From: Megalonaias nervosa
Lineage: Eukaryota; Mollusca; Bivalvia; Unionida; Unionidae
Reading direction: 5' to 3'
Length of the DNA: 64,000 nt
Assembly: GCA_016617855.1 (NCBI GenBank)
Contig: JAECUM010006730.1
Coordinates: forward strand, 124,001 to 188,000
The notes beneath the pieces are model-generated. The model was not told the DNA's origin. It did not search any database and saw only the letters and a list, made by a program, of their open reading frames with translations. This document shows positions 1 through 13,554 of this stretch, piece after piece (position 1 is the first letter of the stretch; each line of letters starts with the position of its first letter). Both the position numbers and the translations under genes were made by a program.

Positions 1-884
1 GCAATCTCTCATTGGTTTCTGCCTTTACCTAAAATTTGTACCACAGTGTCCCATTTGTTGATAGAATATTTACAGTTATGCCTTCTCCAGTCATGTGAAA
101 AGGAGTGCACATCCAACTCCATCTGGATCTCTGGCCATGTGGGTGAGTAGGGCTCACATCAAAGTTTTTTGTACTCTGGCTTCCATATCTCTTCTTCATA
201 ACCTGAAATCAATCTTGATTTGGACAGCAGTGTATCTGGTCAGATTTTAGGACTGGACTGGTGCTGATGTTCATCCAAGCATGGCATCCCATCTGGATTC
301 CCATTTCTGCTGTCCCTTCAATTATTTTTTTAAAGCTCCTAACCATCCTAATACTGCTACTCTGGTTCCGGTCACTGCAACTGAATACCATGCATTAGAA
401 ATCAGTTGCTCTCACTGAAGAACTCCAGTGTCAGTCTTGAGGAAAGAACTGTCATCTCTTGATATATTTAAAGTTTCGTTATCCTCTGATAAGTGGTCTC
501 TTCTCAGATACACCATGGACAGATTACCCTCACGTAACTGTGTAGGCTAGCCATGAAGTGGTTCTTTAGATCCCTGTTGATGCTGAATCTTGCTGGGCAT
601 ATCCAACAAACAAGTCTTACTGCAGAGGCAGTCATTCTGTAACCATAGGACAAATATTGAAAGGAATAAAAGGTTCCTTCAAAATCATGCATTTATAATT
701 CACTTGTGTCATGACAATAAGTTAATCAGCTAACAGCTATTCTCCCTTGCAAGTTGGTGTGACCTTTAACCGTTACTAGCATGTGATTTGAAGGTTGTCA
801 TTTTCATAAAGCACCTGCTCAATACAACTAAATCTGGATACATGTAACTGGAACTTTACAAAAAAATAGTCTCTTTGGATATGT

Positions 885-1084
885 TATTAAAATGAGAACT
901 AAGCACTCTTTACACTTCACTTCAGGAAAACAACTTCATAGTACATACAGTTGTTTCATTAAAATGAGGACTAAGCACTCTTCACACTTCACTTCAGGAT
1001 AACAACTTCATAGTACATACAGTTGTTTCATTAAAATGAGNNNNNNNNNNNNNNNNNNNNNNNNNNNNNNNNNNNNNNNNNNNN
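885..1084. repeat. 74-bp tandem repeat broken by an assembly gap
   Basis: Two near-identical units starting ATTAAAATGAG (about 888-961 and 962-1035) are followed by the start of a third that runs into 44 Ns (1041-1084). After the gap the sequence resumes with CATTAAAATG, again a unit start. The gap therefore sits inside a tandem array whose true copy number is unknown. Confidence 0.85.
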
Positions 1085-1399
1085 CATTAAAATGGAGAAC
1101 ATCACGTTTGTCATGGGTACACCACCTTCATCATCATGTTCAATAATGGAACAATCTTACTTTGTCCAACCAACAAGATTATACAATCAGTGGCGAGGCA
1201 ACTGGGTGATCCATTCAGTCCTGATCTGTACATAAACCTAATGGCAGAGGTCAAACTTCCAATTAAAATGGTGTGCTAGTGAACACTACTGAAAGACTGT
1301 TCTGAACCAATTTTTCCAGCCAATTTTGATGCCTCTGCATCACTGCAATCAATAAAAAATAAACCTGAACTTCATAATTGTAACATATGTACATCTAAT

Positions 1400-4300
1400 G
1401 GTAAGTGGAGTGCTAAAATACTCTGGTCGTTGACCCGATTCCAGTGTTTGGTACTGCCTTGCCAATGATGGGATGTTCCTTCCATGACAGGGTGCCAAAT
1501 GATTAATGTGGTATAATTTTGATGACTGTTTATCAACCTCTTCATATCAGCAGTCACATAATCAATTTTCTTGCCAACAACAAAGTGGCCTTTCCAAGAT
1601 AAGGCAAGATTTTTACAGACTCCACTTTCCTGACTGATTCATGCACCCACACAGCCTGTCCTGATTGGAAATTGTTGGCTAGTAAATGTTATCTCTTCTC
1701 ATGTACTGTCCTTTATTTTAGACATTTCATGAACCCATTCAAACTTGCTCCTTAGGTTACAAGCATACACTCCACGTTCTACAGGCATACCCATGTTGTT
1801 TGGCTACCAATCACTGCTTCTAATGGCATGACAACTTCTTGTCGCAAAGTCATCATATTTGGTGTCTGCAATGTGCTTGAGTGAACAGAATAGCAGTATG
1901 TTCTTGAACTGTTCCAGTTTATCCTTTTGCTGACCCTCTAGTAACAGTTCTGAGAGTTTCATCTTTTGGGAAAATCTGTCACCTGTAACTGCCTTATGTT
2001 CTGTTGACTAACAGTTTTGACAAAAAGTCAGATCTTGAGACATTTAATTCCCATCTTGCTGTCTGTGATCGATCTTACATGGGTTTTTCGATACTGTGTC
2101 AGCATGTCTGTATTTGTATCCAGCTCTGTGAGTAACAACCATGTCATAAATACCTAGCTCTTGCAACCATCTTGCAACATGTCTAGCTGGATGTCTTAAG
2201 TTTTGCATCCAGCTCACTTCTGCATTGTTGGTGTGAAGGAGGACGTTCTGACCACATATGTAGTAGGGCTAATAGCGCCTTTTGGACGATACAGTACGAG
2301 ACCTTGTGCTTGCTGAGAACTTGCCCATATCAGCAATAACTTTTTCAATGCAATCCTGCTCATGCAATAGACTGCCCCCACTGACAGATCACTGGCATAT
2401 GTATTCAGTATTAGTCATTGTCCAGGCTTTGGATATGCTAAGATTGGAGGCAACATTAAAGCTCGATTTAATTGGTTGAATGCTTTCTCACATTCTTAAG
2501 ACCAACTTAACTTTCTTGCCCTTTATGCATATCTGATGCCATGGTTTTGTAATTTTGGCAAATCCCTTGACAGATCATCTGTATTAGGTGGCCTGTCCAA
2601 GAAAACTCTCAATTTCTCTGGCATTCTGTGGAACTGGCCCATCCTTAACTGCAGTGATATTGCCTGGGTTTGTATAAACTCCATTCTCAGAAACAACATG
2701 TCCTAGGAAGTTTGCACTTTTCTGAAAGAAGATATATTTTGATGGTTTCAGCTTCAGGTTTCCATCTCACGGACAGATAAACACATGCTCCAACCTTATG
2801 AAACTTTCATCAAAAGTCGACCCTGGGATCATAATATCATCGATAATAATATCATCGATGTATAGCAAGCATTCTTCCCATTGCAAACCTCTCAGGACAT
2901 CTCCATCAGATGCTCAAAAGTGGATGGACTGTTTGCTAACCCAAATGGCATTACTGTGAATTGATACAGACCTTAACTAGTAGAGAAGGCAGTCTCCTCC
3001 CTACCTTCTGAGGCCATTTCAATTTGCAAAATGGCGTACACAAAATTGAATGGAGTTAACCTTGGTGACCAACACTACACCAGAAATGTCTCAGGGCTCA
3101 ATGACTCTGTGATATAGCATTTCTTATTTCAGTCTTCTCTATTTCTCTTTGCCTAGTAGGCAGTCTACGTGGAGGCTGCCTTATAGGAGTTGCATTGGCT
3201 GTGTTGATATCATGCTTTACAAGATCAGTCCTTCCAAAATCATCAGATAACATCAAGAAGACATCCGGTTACTTTATCAGTAAAGATGCTAGCCTTCTCT
3301 TTTCTTCATTGTTGAGGTGGATGGAGCTCCTTTCCCATAAATCTTGCTGCTGAATTGGCAGTTCATCTGTTGCTACTTCCATTCTTCTGCAGATACTGCA
3401 TTGCTCTGGGTCTGAAGCATAACAGGACTGACATATTCCATGTTTTGTATTTGGATACAAGATAAATGGTTCTCGGCCAAAGTTTAATATCTGTTCTGTT
3501 GCATTCTCATCCTTTAAATCTACAATCCCTCATGTGAGTACAATTTTTCTTTTCCTGCCACAAGTTTGGTGAGGTCTTGACAATTCCATTATCAATTAGG
3601 TGTTCTGATCTTGATATTAAAACCGTTTTCCACATTCAAGACTGAGGGGGTAGTGTGATAGTCTCCTTTGTCAAAACACATCCTTCTGATTCACCCCCTA
3701 TGTAACAATGAATATAATCGATGCAGAAGAGTCAATGTTTATAATCAATTTAGCTGGCAAGTCTTGCCCTAAAATGGTAGATGGGTCTATGTCACAGACT
3801 AGGACAGTCGTATAGACTGAGGAACCAAATGCCAGTGGCATAATGAAATACTCATCCGCTCTAATTAATTCCTATTTACGTCAAGTAACTTTAGATTTGC
3901 TTGCTCTAGTGGAGGTTTCTTATCATCCTCCATCATCAAATATTTATCATATGGAAGGAATGTAGAAGTAGACCCATTGTCTGTTAGGAAATGTATTGGC
4001 AATCAGTAGAGGACACCTTTCACAAAAAAATTGTCCCATTTGTTTTCTTTCTAATATTCTCCAAATGTATAGTTTTTATATATTTAACTTCCATTGTTCA
4101 GCAGGCTGTTCCTTATCCATCAACTCCCAGCCTACAGAGGTGGCTGCTTGAAGTTTTTCTTTCCTCTTGCATTTCCTGTTCTTGGCTTGTTTTCATGGCC
4201 TTACTGGTAGCACTTGTTTGGGCTTGACATTTCTTATATATGGAACAATTCCTGAAAAAGTCTGCTGGTGCACTGCTTTTGAAATGTGTCACATATACAG

Positions 4301-4770
4301 TATTCTTACCAAAAGATTGATTTTGACCCTGCCTGGAAAATCTGGTATTTTCCCGTCACTCAAGTCATTCAGTAAGCAATCAAAGAGACTCTTCATGCTT
4401 CCCATCACTTTCTGTCTGCAATCGTTTCTTGGATCACCTCGACTTAACATTCTCTGACATTTGGTTTTCTACCTTGGTCGCCCATAATGGCCTTGTATCT
4501 CAATTATTTTCACTGCCATTTCAACCAAAATACATTCATTAAGCTGGTTTAAAGCTAATGCTTGCTGAGCTTTTGAGCCAAGGTTGACCCGATGTGACAT
4601 CTGTTTTAAATCATCTGCCATTTCTGCAACTGGCTTCCCAGACAAGCACGTACAGGATTCCAGTCGTGACAACCATCTGCATTGTTGTCTTGTACTGCCA
4701 TATCTTTGTCCCAGTTGTCCAACTGATGATTTGTAAGACTTAGGTTTGATCCAGGACGTCACACAGACTT
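1400..4770 (-). pseudogene. Decayed Ty3/Gypsy-type retrotransposon gag-pol
   Basis: Minus-strand reading in several frames gives a degenerate Gypsy polyprotein. In transcription order: gag-like helices (4762-4469), a possible aspartic protease trace near 3790-3700, the RT leader (3460-3130, motif HDINTANATPIRQPPRRLP), the RT core with LLYIDDII (about 2870-2845) and FLGHVVSENGV (2720-2685), the RNase H end (about 2260-2060, motifs ARWLQELGIYD and HRAGYKYRHADT) and an integrase C-terminal SH3-like segment (about 1640-1370). The order gag-PR-RT-RH-IN fits Ty3/Gypsy. Frameshifts and stops occur every few tens of codons, so it is inactive. No LTR pair was identified by eye. Confidence 0.75.
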
Positions 4771-6077
4771 ATGACACCCCATGTTCTGACACTGTTTGTA
4801 ACAGGTGTGGGGAGGGGGTATGTGCTAACTGATATATAAATATAATAAGTTTAAAGAAATGATTCAGTTCAGGACCTCTTTTATTTTTTTAATTATAAAA
4901 TAATTATGATTAAATGCTCATTAAAAAATAAAATATGGCTAAAATATGAATATATTTATTAATACATGTAAATATATGTGACACTGAGACTATTATATGC
5001 TGGCCTTCATATCCCCAATCTAATCATTATAAAGAAATGGCTAAATACAGTATACAGTCTAAGTACAGAAGCCTTAAATTCAGAGTGGAGGTAGGTTGCT
5101 GCGTATATTTAGTATGGTAAAATATTCCTTTTGCATAAAGCTGGAATCAACAGCAGCAAATCGAATTTGACTGAATTGAACTGATTCCGATTATTGTACT
5201 ATAGATCTAATTTCAGTCTATTTTGATGATAAAGAAATAAAAATTCATTGACTTGTCTTGGCTCCCTAATGTGACTTAGTAAATTTGTAATTAAAACTAC
5301 CTCAAGGCAGTGATCTTTTTGTGATGGAGATATATAACTATGGATGCTATAACCTTTGACTGGTATCTGCTAATCTTTAAATTTTGCTCCTATTTATGCT
5401 ATTCGGAAAATAATCATGTGACATAATTCTGACCCATCATTGCTTGTCCAGGATGCCAAAAGGTACTCTATAACCAGTGACACAAGCTGAGGGTTATCAT
5501 ACAATTTAATTAGCATCATTTGTCTGTTTACACTCAGTAAGTAACAAACACATATTTGTTTTGTATTATGTCTTGCCTGTCAAACATCAAAGCCCTTTAA
5601 GTCATAACCAAGGATGCTAGGCATGGCTGAAGAGTAAACATGTACCAATGAACCTAATGGCCCAAAAATCTAAAAAGGTCACCTTTATGTTAATAAAAAA
5701 AGGCTACCAAATTTTTTGTTCTTCCAAAGTAAATTTTGCTTAAATGTGCTTACATTTTCAACCAACAAAAAAATGCAACTTGTAACATAATTATCTTAAA
5801 TGATATATTTAATTTGTTTTTTCAAAAAAAAATCATCACTTAATTTTGACAGTTTTTTTTTCATCTGAATAGCATTAACAATAAAATGCAATATGTGTGC
5901 AGCCTTATCCTAAATCATGTAAACAGGGCTATAAATACACCATATGTTGTATACTGAGTTAGCTCACGTGACCGCTCATGTGACCAGTTATGTGAAAACC
6001 AGCAATAATGACAAATCATCATTAAACCAGTCCTAATTTGAAATTGGACTAAGTAAATAAATATGGGTTTTGAGTAG
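4771..6077. other. Intergenic / 3' flank of CMPK2
   Basis: AT-rich sequence without a coding segment I can support. It contains short homopolymer runs. No clear minus-strand AATAAA was found close to the CMPK2 stop codon, only ATTAAA-like sequences near 5809, so the 3' end of the mRNA is not placed. Confidence 0.4.
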
Positions 6078-6213
6078 CTAAGTCTTCTGACTAAAGGAAA
6101 TGTCATGTTTGTTAAGCACTTCTAGAGCTGACTGTACAACCGACTCCACTGAACCACATGCATCTATCTCTATACAGGATGGGTCCTCCATTCTCCTGTA
6201 GGCCTCACACAAC
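6078..6213 (-). CDS. CMPK2: CMPK2 exon 5 (C-terminus)
   Basis: The acceptor TTTACAG precedes G-TTG-TGT-GAG. The exon encodes [17 protein letters not shown] and ends with TAG at 6078-6080. The phase matches the AG left by exon 4. The pattern MEDPSC..ID resembles the C-terminal helix and strand of CMPK2/thymidylate kinases. Confidence 0.9.
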
Positions 6214-9200
6214 CTGTAAACGAAGAATTGATGATTAGTATTGTCAGTTACATCAAAACAAATAATTCCAATTTAAGATTTAACTTTTTTTCTTGTTAGT
6301 ACTGGTACATGAATTTTCTGAGTACATGTAAATGCAAAACCTTTTCTAGAACATTACTAACATGTTTGATCATAACAAACAAGGGATGCACTGTGGAATT
6401 TTCTATTCAGAATCAAGCTCCTATTTAAATTCAGTCTTAATCCACCATTAGTGAGCAAGTATATTACATATTGTAGTTCCCCTCAATCTCTGAAATTTTC
6501 CTTTAGAAACAAAAGTTTGATTTATTGCTAACTTGTGCATCTGTGCATGTTCCATTTTAAAAAAAATGTAAAACCCTTGTTACGACTCTATGTTGTTAAA
6601 CTATGTAACAGAAAAGAAGCAAAACCAACCAGTTTTGTAAAATTCAACAAAAATTAGTTTATTTCCCTAGAATATAAAGTGAAAATTTAAAAGGAACTTA
6701 CAGTATTGTTATTTAAAAACCAGATAATCCTAAAGGTTCGATCACAAAACAAACGTTTAGAATATTCCAAATGAATTCCAAGAATCCTATATGTGTTGAT
6801 GTACCAAGTCTGGGAGTATCACAATGATATAATCCAGAATGTCTTTGAATGATTCCTCAATAATCCCAAAGCAGTGTTTCGGTCTGAAAAGTCAATGAGC
6901 ACTTTGTAATTCCAATGAATAATTTAAGTAATTCCTCTCAAATTATATCTGAACACAGCTAAATTTGATTCCAGACTGTTATTAAAATAGGAATGAAGAC
7001 TTTGTTGACAAAAGCTCAAATTATATGCATCCCCACAAGATGTCACAATAGCATTTTCTGAAAAAACTCAATGGAAAATTACAAAAAAAAAATTAGAAAC
7101 AAGTTCTCTTCCAGAACCTTTTAAGGTCATAAAAAGGGTTAGGTCTTGAACTCAAATTCAAGTAAACATCTTTAAATAAAAATGGCATTAGTCAGGTAGA
7201 CCCAAACTCATGCCTTCAATTATTGACACAATACAAATTAAATACAATAAAACCTGTTATGAGCAACCTCTGCTATGAGCAACCACCTGTCATTTCTGAC
7301 CACAATCATAATGTATAGATCAATTTTATTAAATAAATGCTCTGTCATGATTGATCACCTACTCAATGTGACCAGCGACCACGATGTCTTTGCAAAAAAT
7401 GCATTTCGCCACTGCTATGAACAACCTCATCGCAAAACATCAATAAACTCTGCTGACCTTTATTTAATCCCTGTAACAATGACCGCTCAGTGTTCTAAAA
7501 AACCAAAAAGGCTGGCTACCAATATTTGATATATTTTAAGTATGCTTATAGTGTTTATATTTTCAGTTGTAAACCAGACTGAAGTACATGTAGATTATTC
7601 CAGCACTTAGCCTGGTTCCCAGCCATATCGCTGTACCACTCATATGTAGGACCTTGTCTCCCTATGAATGACCCTATTGCAGGAAGAGACAGACACCACT
7701 GATCTTTATGAAATCATCTCTAACAATGACCACTTGAATAGTAAAGATTGTTCTGATAAAAAACAAACATAAAAATAACACAAAAAAATCCCCAAAATTT
7801 AAAAAAGTCTGGCTACCGGTTTATATATAGCGAGAGAATACAGTCCGTAAACCAAGCTAATGTACATGTCACGAATTGCCAATACAATATTTTAGCAAGA
7901 ACTATTAATAAAGAATAGAATATATGTACAGTGATTGCAGTTAGTTTTCTTTAAATTGTTCTGAAACTGGACTTTAGGAACTGGTCTTTTGTACAAACCT
8001 GTTATGAGAGACCACCTGTCTTGAGAGACCATTTTTTGTTGACAGAAGGGGTGGTCTCTCATAACAGGTTTTACTGTATATACAACAACCTACATTGTTT
8101 ATGCAAACTGAAAAATACTTGACACATGCTTATGTCATCAGCATCAAGGCAGATATCTGTAGACATCAGCACAAGTCAAAATTTTCACTAGCCAAATATT
8201 TATAATGAAATGAACTCATAGCTGAAAAGTTTTATTGCAATTTTTTTTAATTGCTAATGCCACAGTGTGTCTGATTATCTTCTGCCTACAATGAACTATT
8301 GATACCATACACATATACAAATGCATAAACTACACATAAGCTCAAATATTTTGAGCAATAAATGTAATTTTACTAAAAAATATCTTAAATGCATGTAAAA
8401 AAAAGTTTTTAAAATAATAAATTTAAGAACTTGCTTTTAAATGATTTCGTTACTGCACTTTTCAAAGCAAAAACTTTATTCAAGAGTTTTTTCCCTTGTT
8501 AAGATAGACCTACAGTGAAACTTTAATACAGAAATTGCAACAGAGGATTGGTTGATGAACTGTATGTAGACAATTTGATTACCAGAACTACTTTCATGTA
8601 TATTTCCATAAAAAACTTACATACAAATAACAAAAACATTCAAAATTGAGGTAATCGGTTTACTTTTATGGTAAACTTTACATTAAAATATTATAATCAA
8701 CACGTTAAACAAGTACTGTGTTTTTGCTGTTACAGCTTAGAAGTATTTTAAAAGCTGGCTGCATGGATAAAAATCCACAGGTAACATGTGCATGCATAAA
8801 AAACCACACGTAACATGAGGAATAGGACTGCCATTAAAGGAAATAGTATAAACGGGCTAAGTCTTTCTGTTAACACATCTGCTCAGTATACACAACCTTA
8901 TGCAAGTGATGTCACATCTTGAATGTAATCTCACAAAGCACCATTATGCCTTTAGGACAGTCAACAGACCATTCAAGCAAGAAATCAGCAACCACACTTA
9001 GGAAGGAATTAGGTCAGACTGGCAGTGAGTTTGTTGTTCTGTGAAACTGATTTTTTTAAAATTTTAGGTTATTTTTAGTTTTTTTTCAAGGTTTTAAAAT
9101 ATTTTTGAGGTTTTGGACACACAATAGTTACAAGGTATCTACATGATGAGCATAACATGTATCACAAATCTGATAAAGTATGCCTGAAGTTTATTCCTAA

Positions 9201-12200
9201 ATATAATGAGAATAAAGATGATTAATAAATAACTAAAATGACCAGATGTCTTTAATTTGCATAGTTCATGCACTTTCCAGACCACTAGGCTAACCTAATG
9301 ATAACCATGTGCAAAAAAAGCACTATTGTGGGGTCATGGTAGTGCCATTCACCATTTTTTCAAAATACCCATGATGATAATTTACTGTATAAAACTATAA
9401 ATATGACAGTTGTTACAGATAACCAGTGAGTATCATTCTTTCAGCATGCATATAAATTGGCGTCATGGGCTCATATAAGCTGTCTTCTATGAAGGAGAGA
9501 AGTAACCAAGATCAAAATCTACCAGCTATTTGGGATCCCAAGAAAGATTACATGCAGGAAGTTTGTGATGGCACATCCTCATTTTCAGTGTTTACATAGA
9601 CAAGTCATCAGTACTAAAGCCAGAAAAGCAAAGATTCAGCACTTTTACTGATAATTTTCCTCAACCTCTGGTTTTTTACACCGCTATCACTACTGAAGAG
9701 GTTGACATGCTTTGTAAGCAAGCTGCTTGTGCATTGGTTTCTATTTTGTAATTTACTATTATAATGTGTCAAATTCAAGCCTATTTAAAAATTCATGATG
9801 AATTAAGTATTTTTTTTACAAACTTACTGGCTGAAAATTTTAGAATGCTCCACCTTTATTGACAAACTGTATAGACTAGTGAATTTTTATCATCAGGGAT
9901 ATGCTGTACTTGTCAAACATCATGATGCTGCACAAATGGTATGTCAATTGTATGTTAATGACAGACAGGCATTATATCTCAAAATCCTATAGTAAGGAGA
10001 TGAATATGACATCCTGAATTTACTTGATTCAAGAAAATACAATAACACCAAATGATTCCATTTACAGTAATCTTGTATAAGCTAGCCTCTGTTGTAGGTA
10101 AGTCATTGTAACCTACATTTTATGTACGAGTTACTAGTAGTTAATAGGTCGACCAAGCCATCCATATCTACTCCTGTATAAAATAGTAGTTTTATTATAC
10201 ATATTGATGCCATAATAATAAAACTGTACTGAAGATCTTTTAAGAATTATTTTTAGGGAAATAAATGGAAAAGATTTACTCTAACCTTTGTCTAAACAAC
10301 TTGTCCCTGTCAAGATGTTTTTCTTCAAATGTGCTCTCCTCTCCCCTTCCACTAAGTCGTTGCCTGCGGACTTCTTCTGTCACTGAGAGGAACAAAACCA
10401 CACTAGGCCGTAGCAAGTCTCTGGGCCACTTATACACCATGTGACCCAGTTCAGGTAAATCTGCAGTACTCGATTCATTGGCGATACCATATGCTGCTGT
10501 GCTGTGCCAATACCTGCATGAACATGAGATATCAACATTAGCTGCTATTTATGGCCCCAAGTTCTCAAATATTTTGTAAAAAACTTGAACTCAAAAACCC
10601 CCAAATTTGAACTGATCCTTGGATTATGCCAAGTTAATTGAATTTAATGAGACTGTCTTATTGACTATTCGAGAAATAATCTTAACATATTTTAGAATGA
10701 AAATCATCAGGAATGCAACCCAAATAACTTGTATTAATTAAGTTCCAGTGATACATATTTCCAAGGCTGTTCCATTAAAACATACTTGGGATCCAGAGAA
10801 GGAACTTTCCTTGTAGAGTAGTCACCCAAAGATGCAATTTATAAGTTTTTATCATTTACATTTGAACTCTGTGGGTAACCAGACTACCCTGGCATATATA
10901 TATGTTTAAAAAGGTGCCTTTCCTGGATACCATCTTAGATCTATGCTCAAATGGACAGACCTCGTATAAGTTGTCCAATAGACCTTATTCATGTGACGTC
11001 ATCAGTTTTGGCATGCGCCATATTGGATTACAGCACCATGTGTATGGCAACACTACTAGTGCATTTCTTTCATGTTGTAAGTTTGATTCAGCAACAATGG
11101 TAAACTTTTGTGCCGTGTTCGGGTGTGGGAATCATGCTGACCGTGAGAAAGACTTGTCATACTTCAGACTTCCCACAGTACGGCAGAAACATGGCGAACA
11201 GACACTACACTGCAGTTGTTGGAGGAAAGACAGCACATGTGGCTTTCAAATATTGGACATTTGGACATAAAGATCAGCAATTTTCCGTACACTCATGTAT
11301 GTTCAGTCCATTTTGTGAGTGGTAAGTTGAAATGAACTTTGTTATTCATATAGTAATATATCAAGACAGCAGTTCCAATCCCACTCCTTCTATTTGCTTT
11401 GTTCTCTTAGTCAAGTTTGTAAGAAATTGAAACTAACATGACTAGATTTTGGCTACTAATAATCATAACTTATCTTAGCCTTCGGCTGCTGAATATCTCT
11501 TTACAAAATATATCACTCTTCTTTGTTAGAATAAGTATGTATATCTGTCTGTAGGTATACAGCTTTGCATGTAATTAATTTGTATGAAAATTTGAACATT
11601 TTGTATATTGTCTATAGTTTGTAAATGACAAGCCACTGTTTCTCAATATGTAGATGCAAACCATCACTAAATCAAATTTGTCCATGTCTGCCAGCAGCAT
11701 CTTGATAAATTTTAATGATGTTAACCATTTGTGTTATATTATAAATGGGATGTGATTGTAGATTGAAGCCCATGAAATTGCAATATGTTTTCTTATTTTG
11801 ATGATAAATGTATTTGTAGATACACAAGCTGAAACAAAGAACTGAATGGTACACTAATTGTATTACAAAATCACCAAATGAAAGACGGTAACATAGTATT
11901 TTTTTTTTTTCATTTTCAAATGTTAATACAGTGTAAATTGCTTTGTAGGTAAACCTGCTGACCTATATGACAAGACAAATGTTAACTGGATACCGACCTT
12001 GAAGCTAGGTCGTGTCAAAGTCTTGCCATCTCCATCAGCTGCCACTGATAGATACAACAGAGTATTGGGTTGCATCAAGAAACTGAAGAGACTTAACGCT
12101 GCTGAAACCCTTGTATCGCTCCAAGACATATTGGTTGATGACCAAACATGTGAGACAGAAGATTCTGTGGATAACAACACAAGGAAGATCCAAACCAATA

Positions 12201-13511
12201 TAATGGGTCATAATCTGGAGGCAATTCAACAAGAGTTGAGAAGACTGACTGTGGAAAACATGGAGCTGAAGCCAGAAATAGCCAGCCGTAAGATGAACGC
12301 AAAGAGTTTGGAGGGAGATGATGTCAAAGTCAACTATCTGACTTATTTGCCCACACACCACATTTTAATGCAAGTCTTTTCGCTTATTTCTTCATACTTG
12401 ACAGAGACTCATTTATCATCCTTGAAAGAGTTTCAACTCATGCTAACATTAATGAAACTACAACTCAATGTTCACAATGAATTTCTTGGGATAATATTCC
12501 AGTGTGCACAGCCAACCGTGTCGAGAACATTCTTGAATACTCTTCATGTGCTGTCTTGTTTACAGCCTCTTATCAGATGGCCTGAGAGACAGGAGATCAA
12601 GAAGACTATGCCCATGGAATTCAGGCGTTACCTGAATGGTAAAGTTGTACTAATTATCAACTGTTTTGAAGTCTTCATTGAAACCCCTTCAAATGCAGAA
12701 GCCAAAGCTCTGACCTGGTCTTCATTCAAACATCATCATACAGTTAAATTTTTCATTGGTATAACTCCACAAGAGACCATCTCTTTCCTTTCCCAATCAT
12801 GATGCAGCAGAGTGAGCAACAAGTTTGTCGCAGAAAATAGCGGTTTTCTAAATAAACTGCTACCTGGAGATGTTGTTATAGCAGATCAAGGTTTTGATGT
12901 AAAAGACAGCATAGGAGTTATGATGGCCTCTGTCAAAATGCCAGCTTTTACTAAAGGAAAAAAGCAAATGCCAGCTTTAAAGCTAGAGTAGTCGAGAAAA
13001 TTAGCTCACCTTCGCATTCATATTGAATGAGTCATAGGACTAATGCAACAAAAGTACTTTTTTGTCTGGAACTGTACCTACTGACCATTTGCAGACCACT
13101 GATGACAAAGGGTTGACAACTACTGATAAAGTTGCCATAGTGTGTGCTGCATTAACAAACTTGTCACCAAATATAGTATCATTTGATTAAAAGTGATTAT
13201 GCTATTGTCTAAGAATGTAGTAATGTGGGATGTTGATGTATATAGAAATAGGGAGGGAGGTTTATTAATCTGGAATACATGAGAGAGAGGGAACATAAAG
13301 TTCCTATGGCTGGTAAATGTAATGATTAAATGTACGTGTGTGAGAAATTGTAACTGGAGAGTGAGAAAAGATGTGTTACAAATAGAACAAAAAAGTATTT
13401 AAGAAATAGTGTTCAGCTAAGGACAATTTCGGATTCAACTGCAATATCCTATCAATAAATGCAGTTCAAGTTATCTATTGATATTTACTGTCTTCCTTGA
13501 AATAGTGCAGT

Positions 13512-13554
<43 letters not shown>

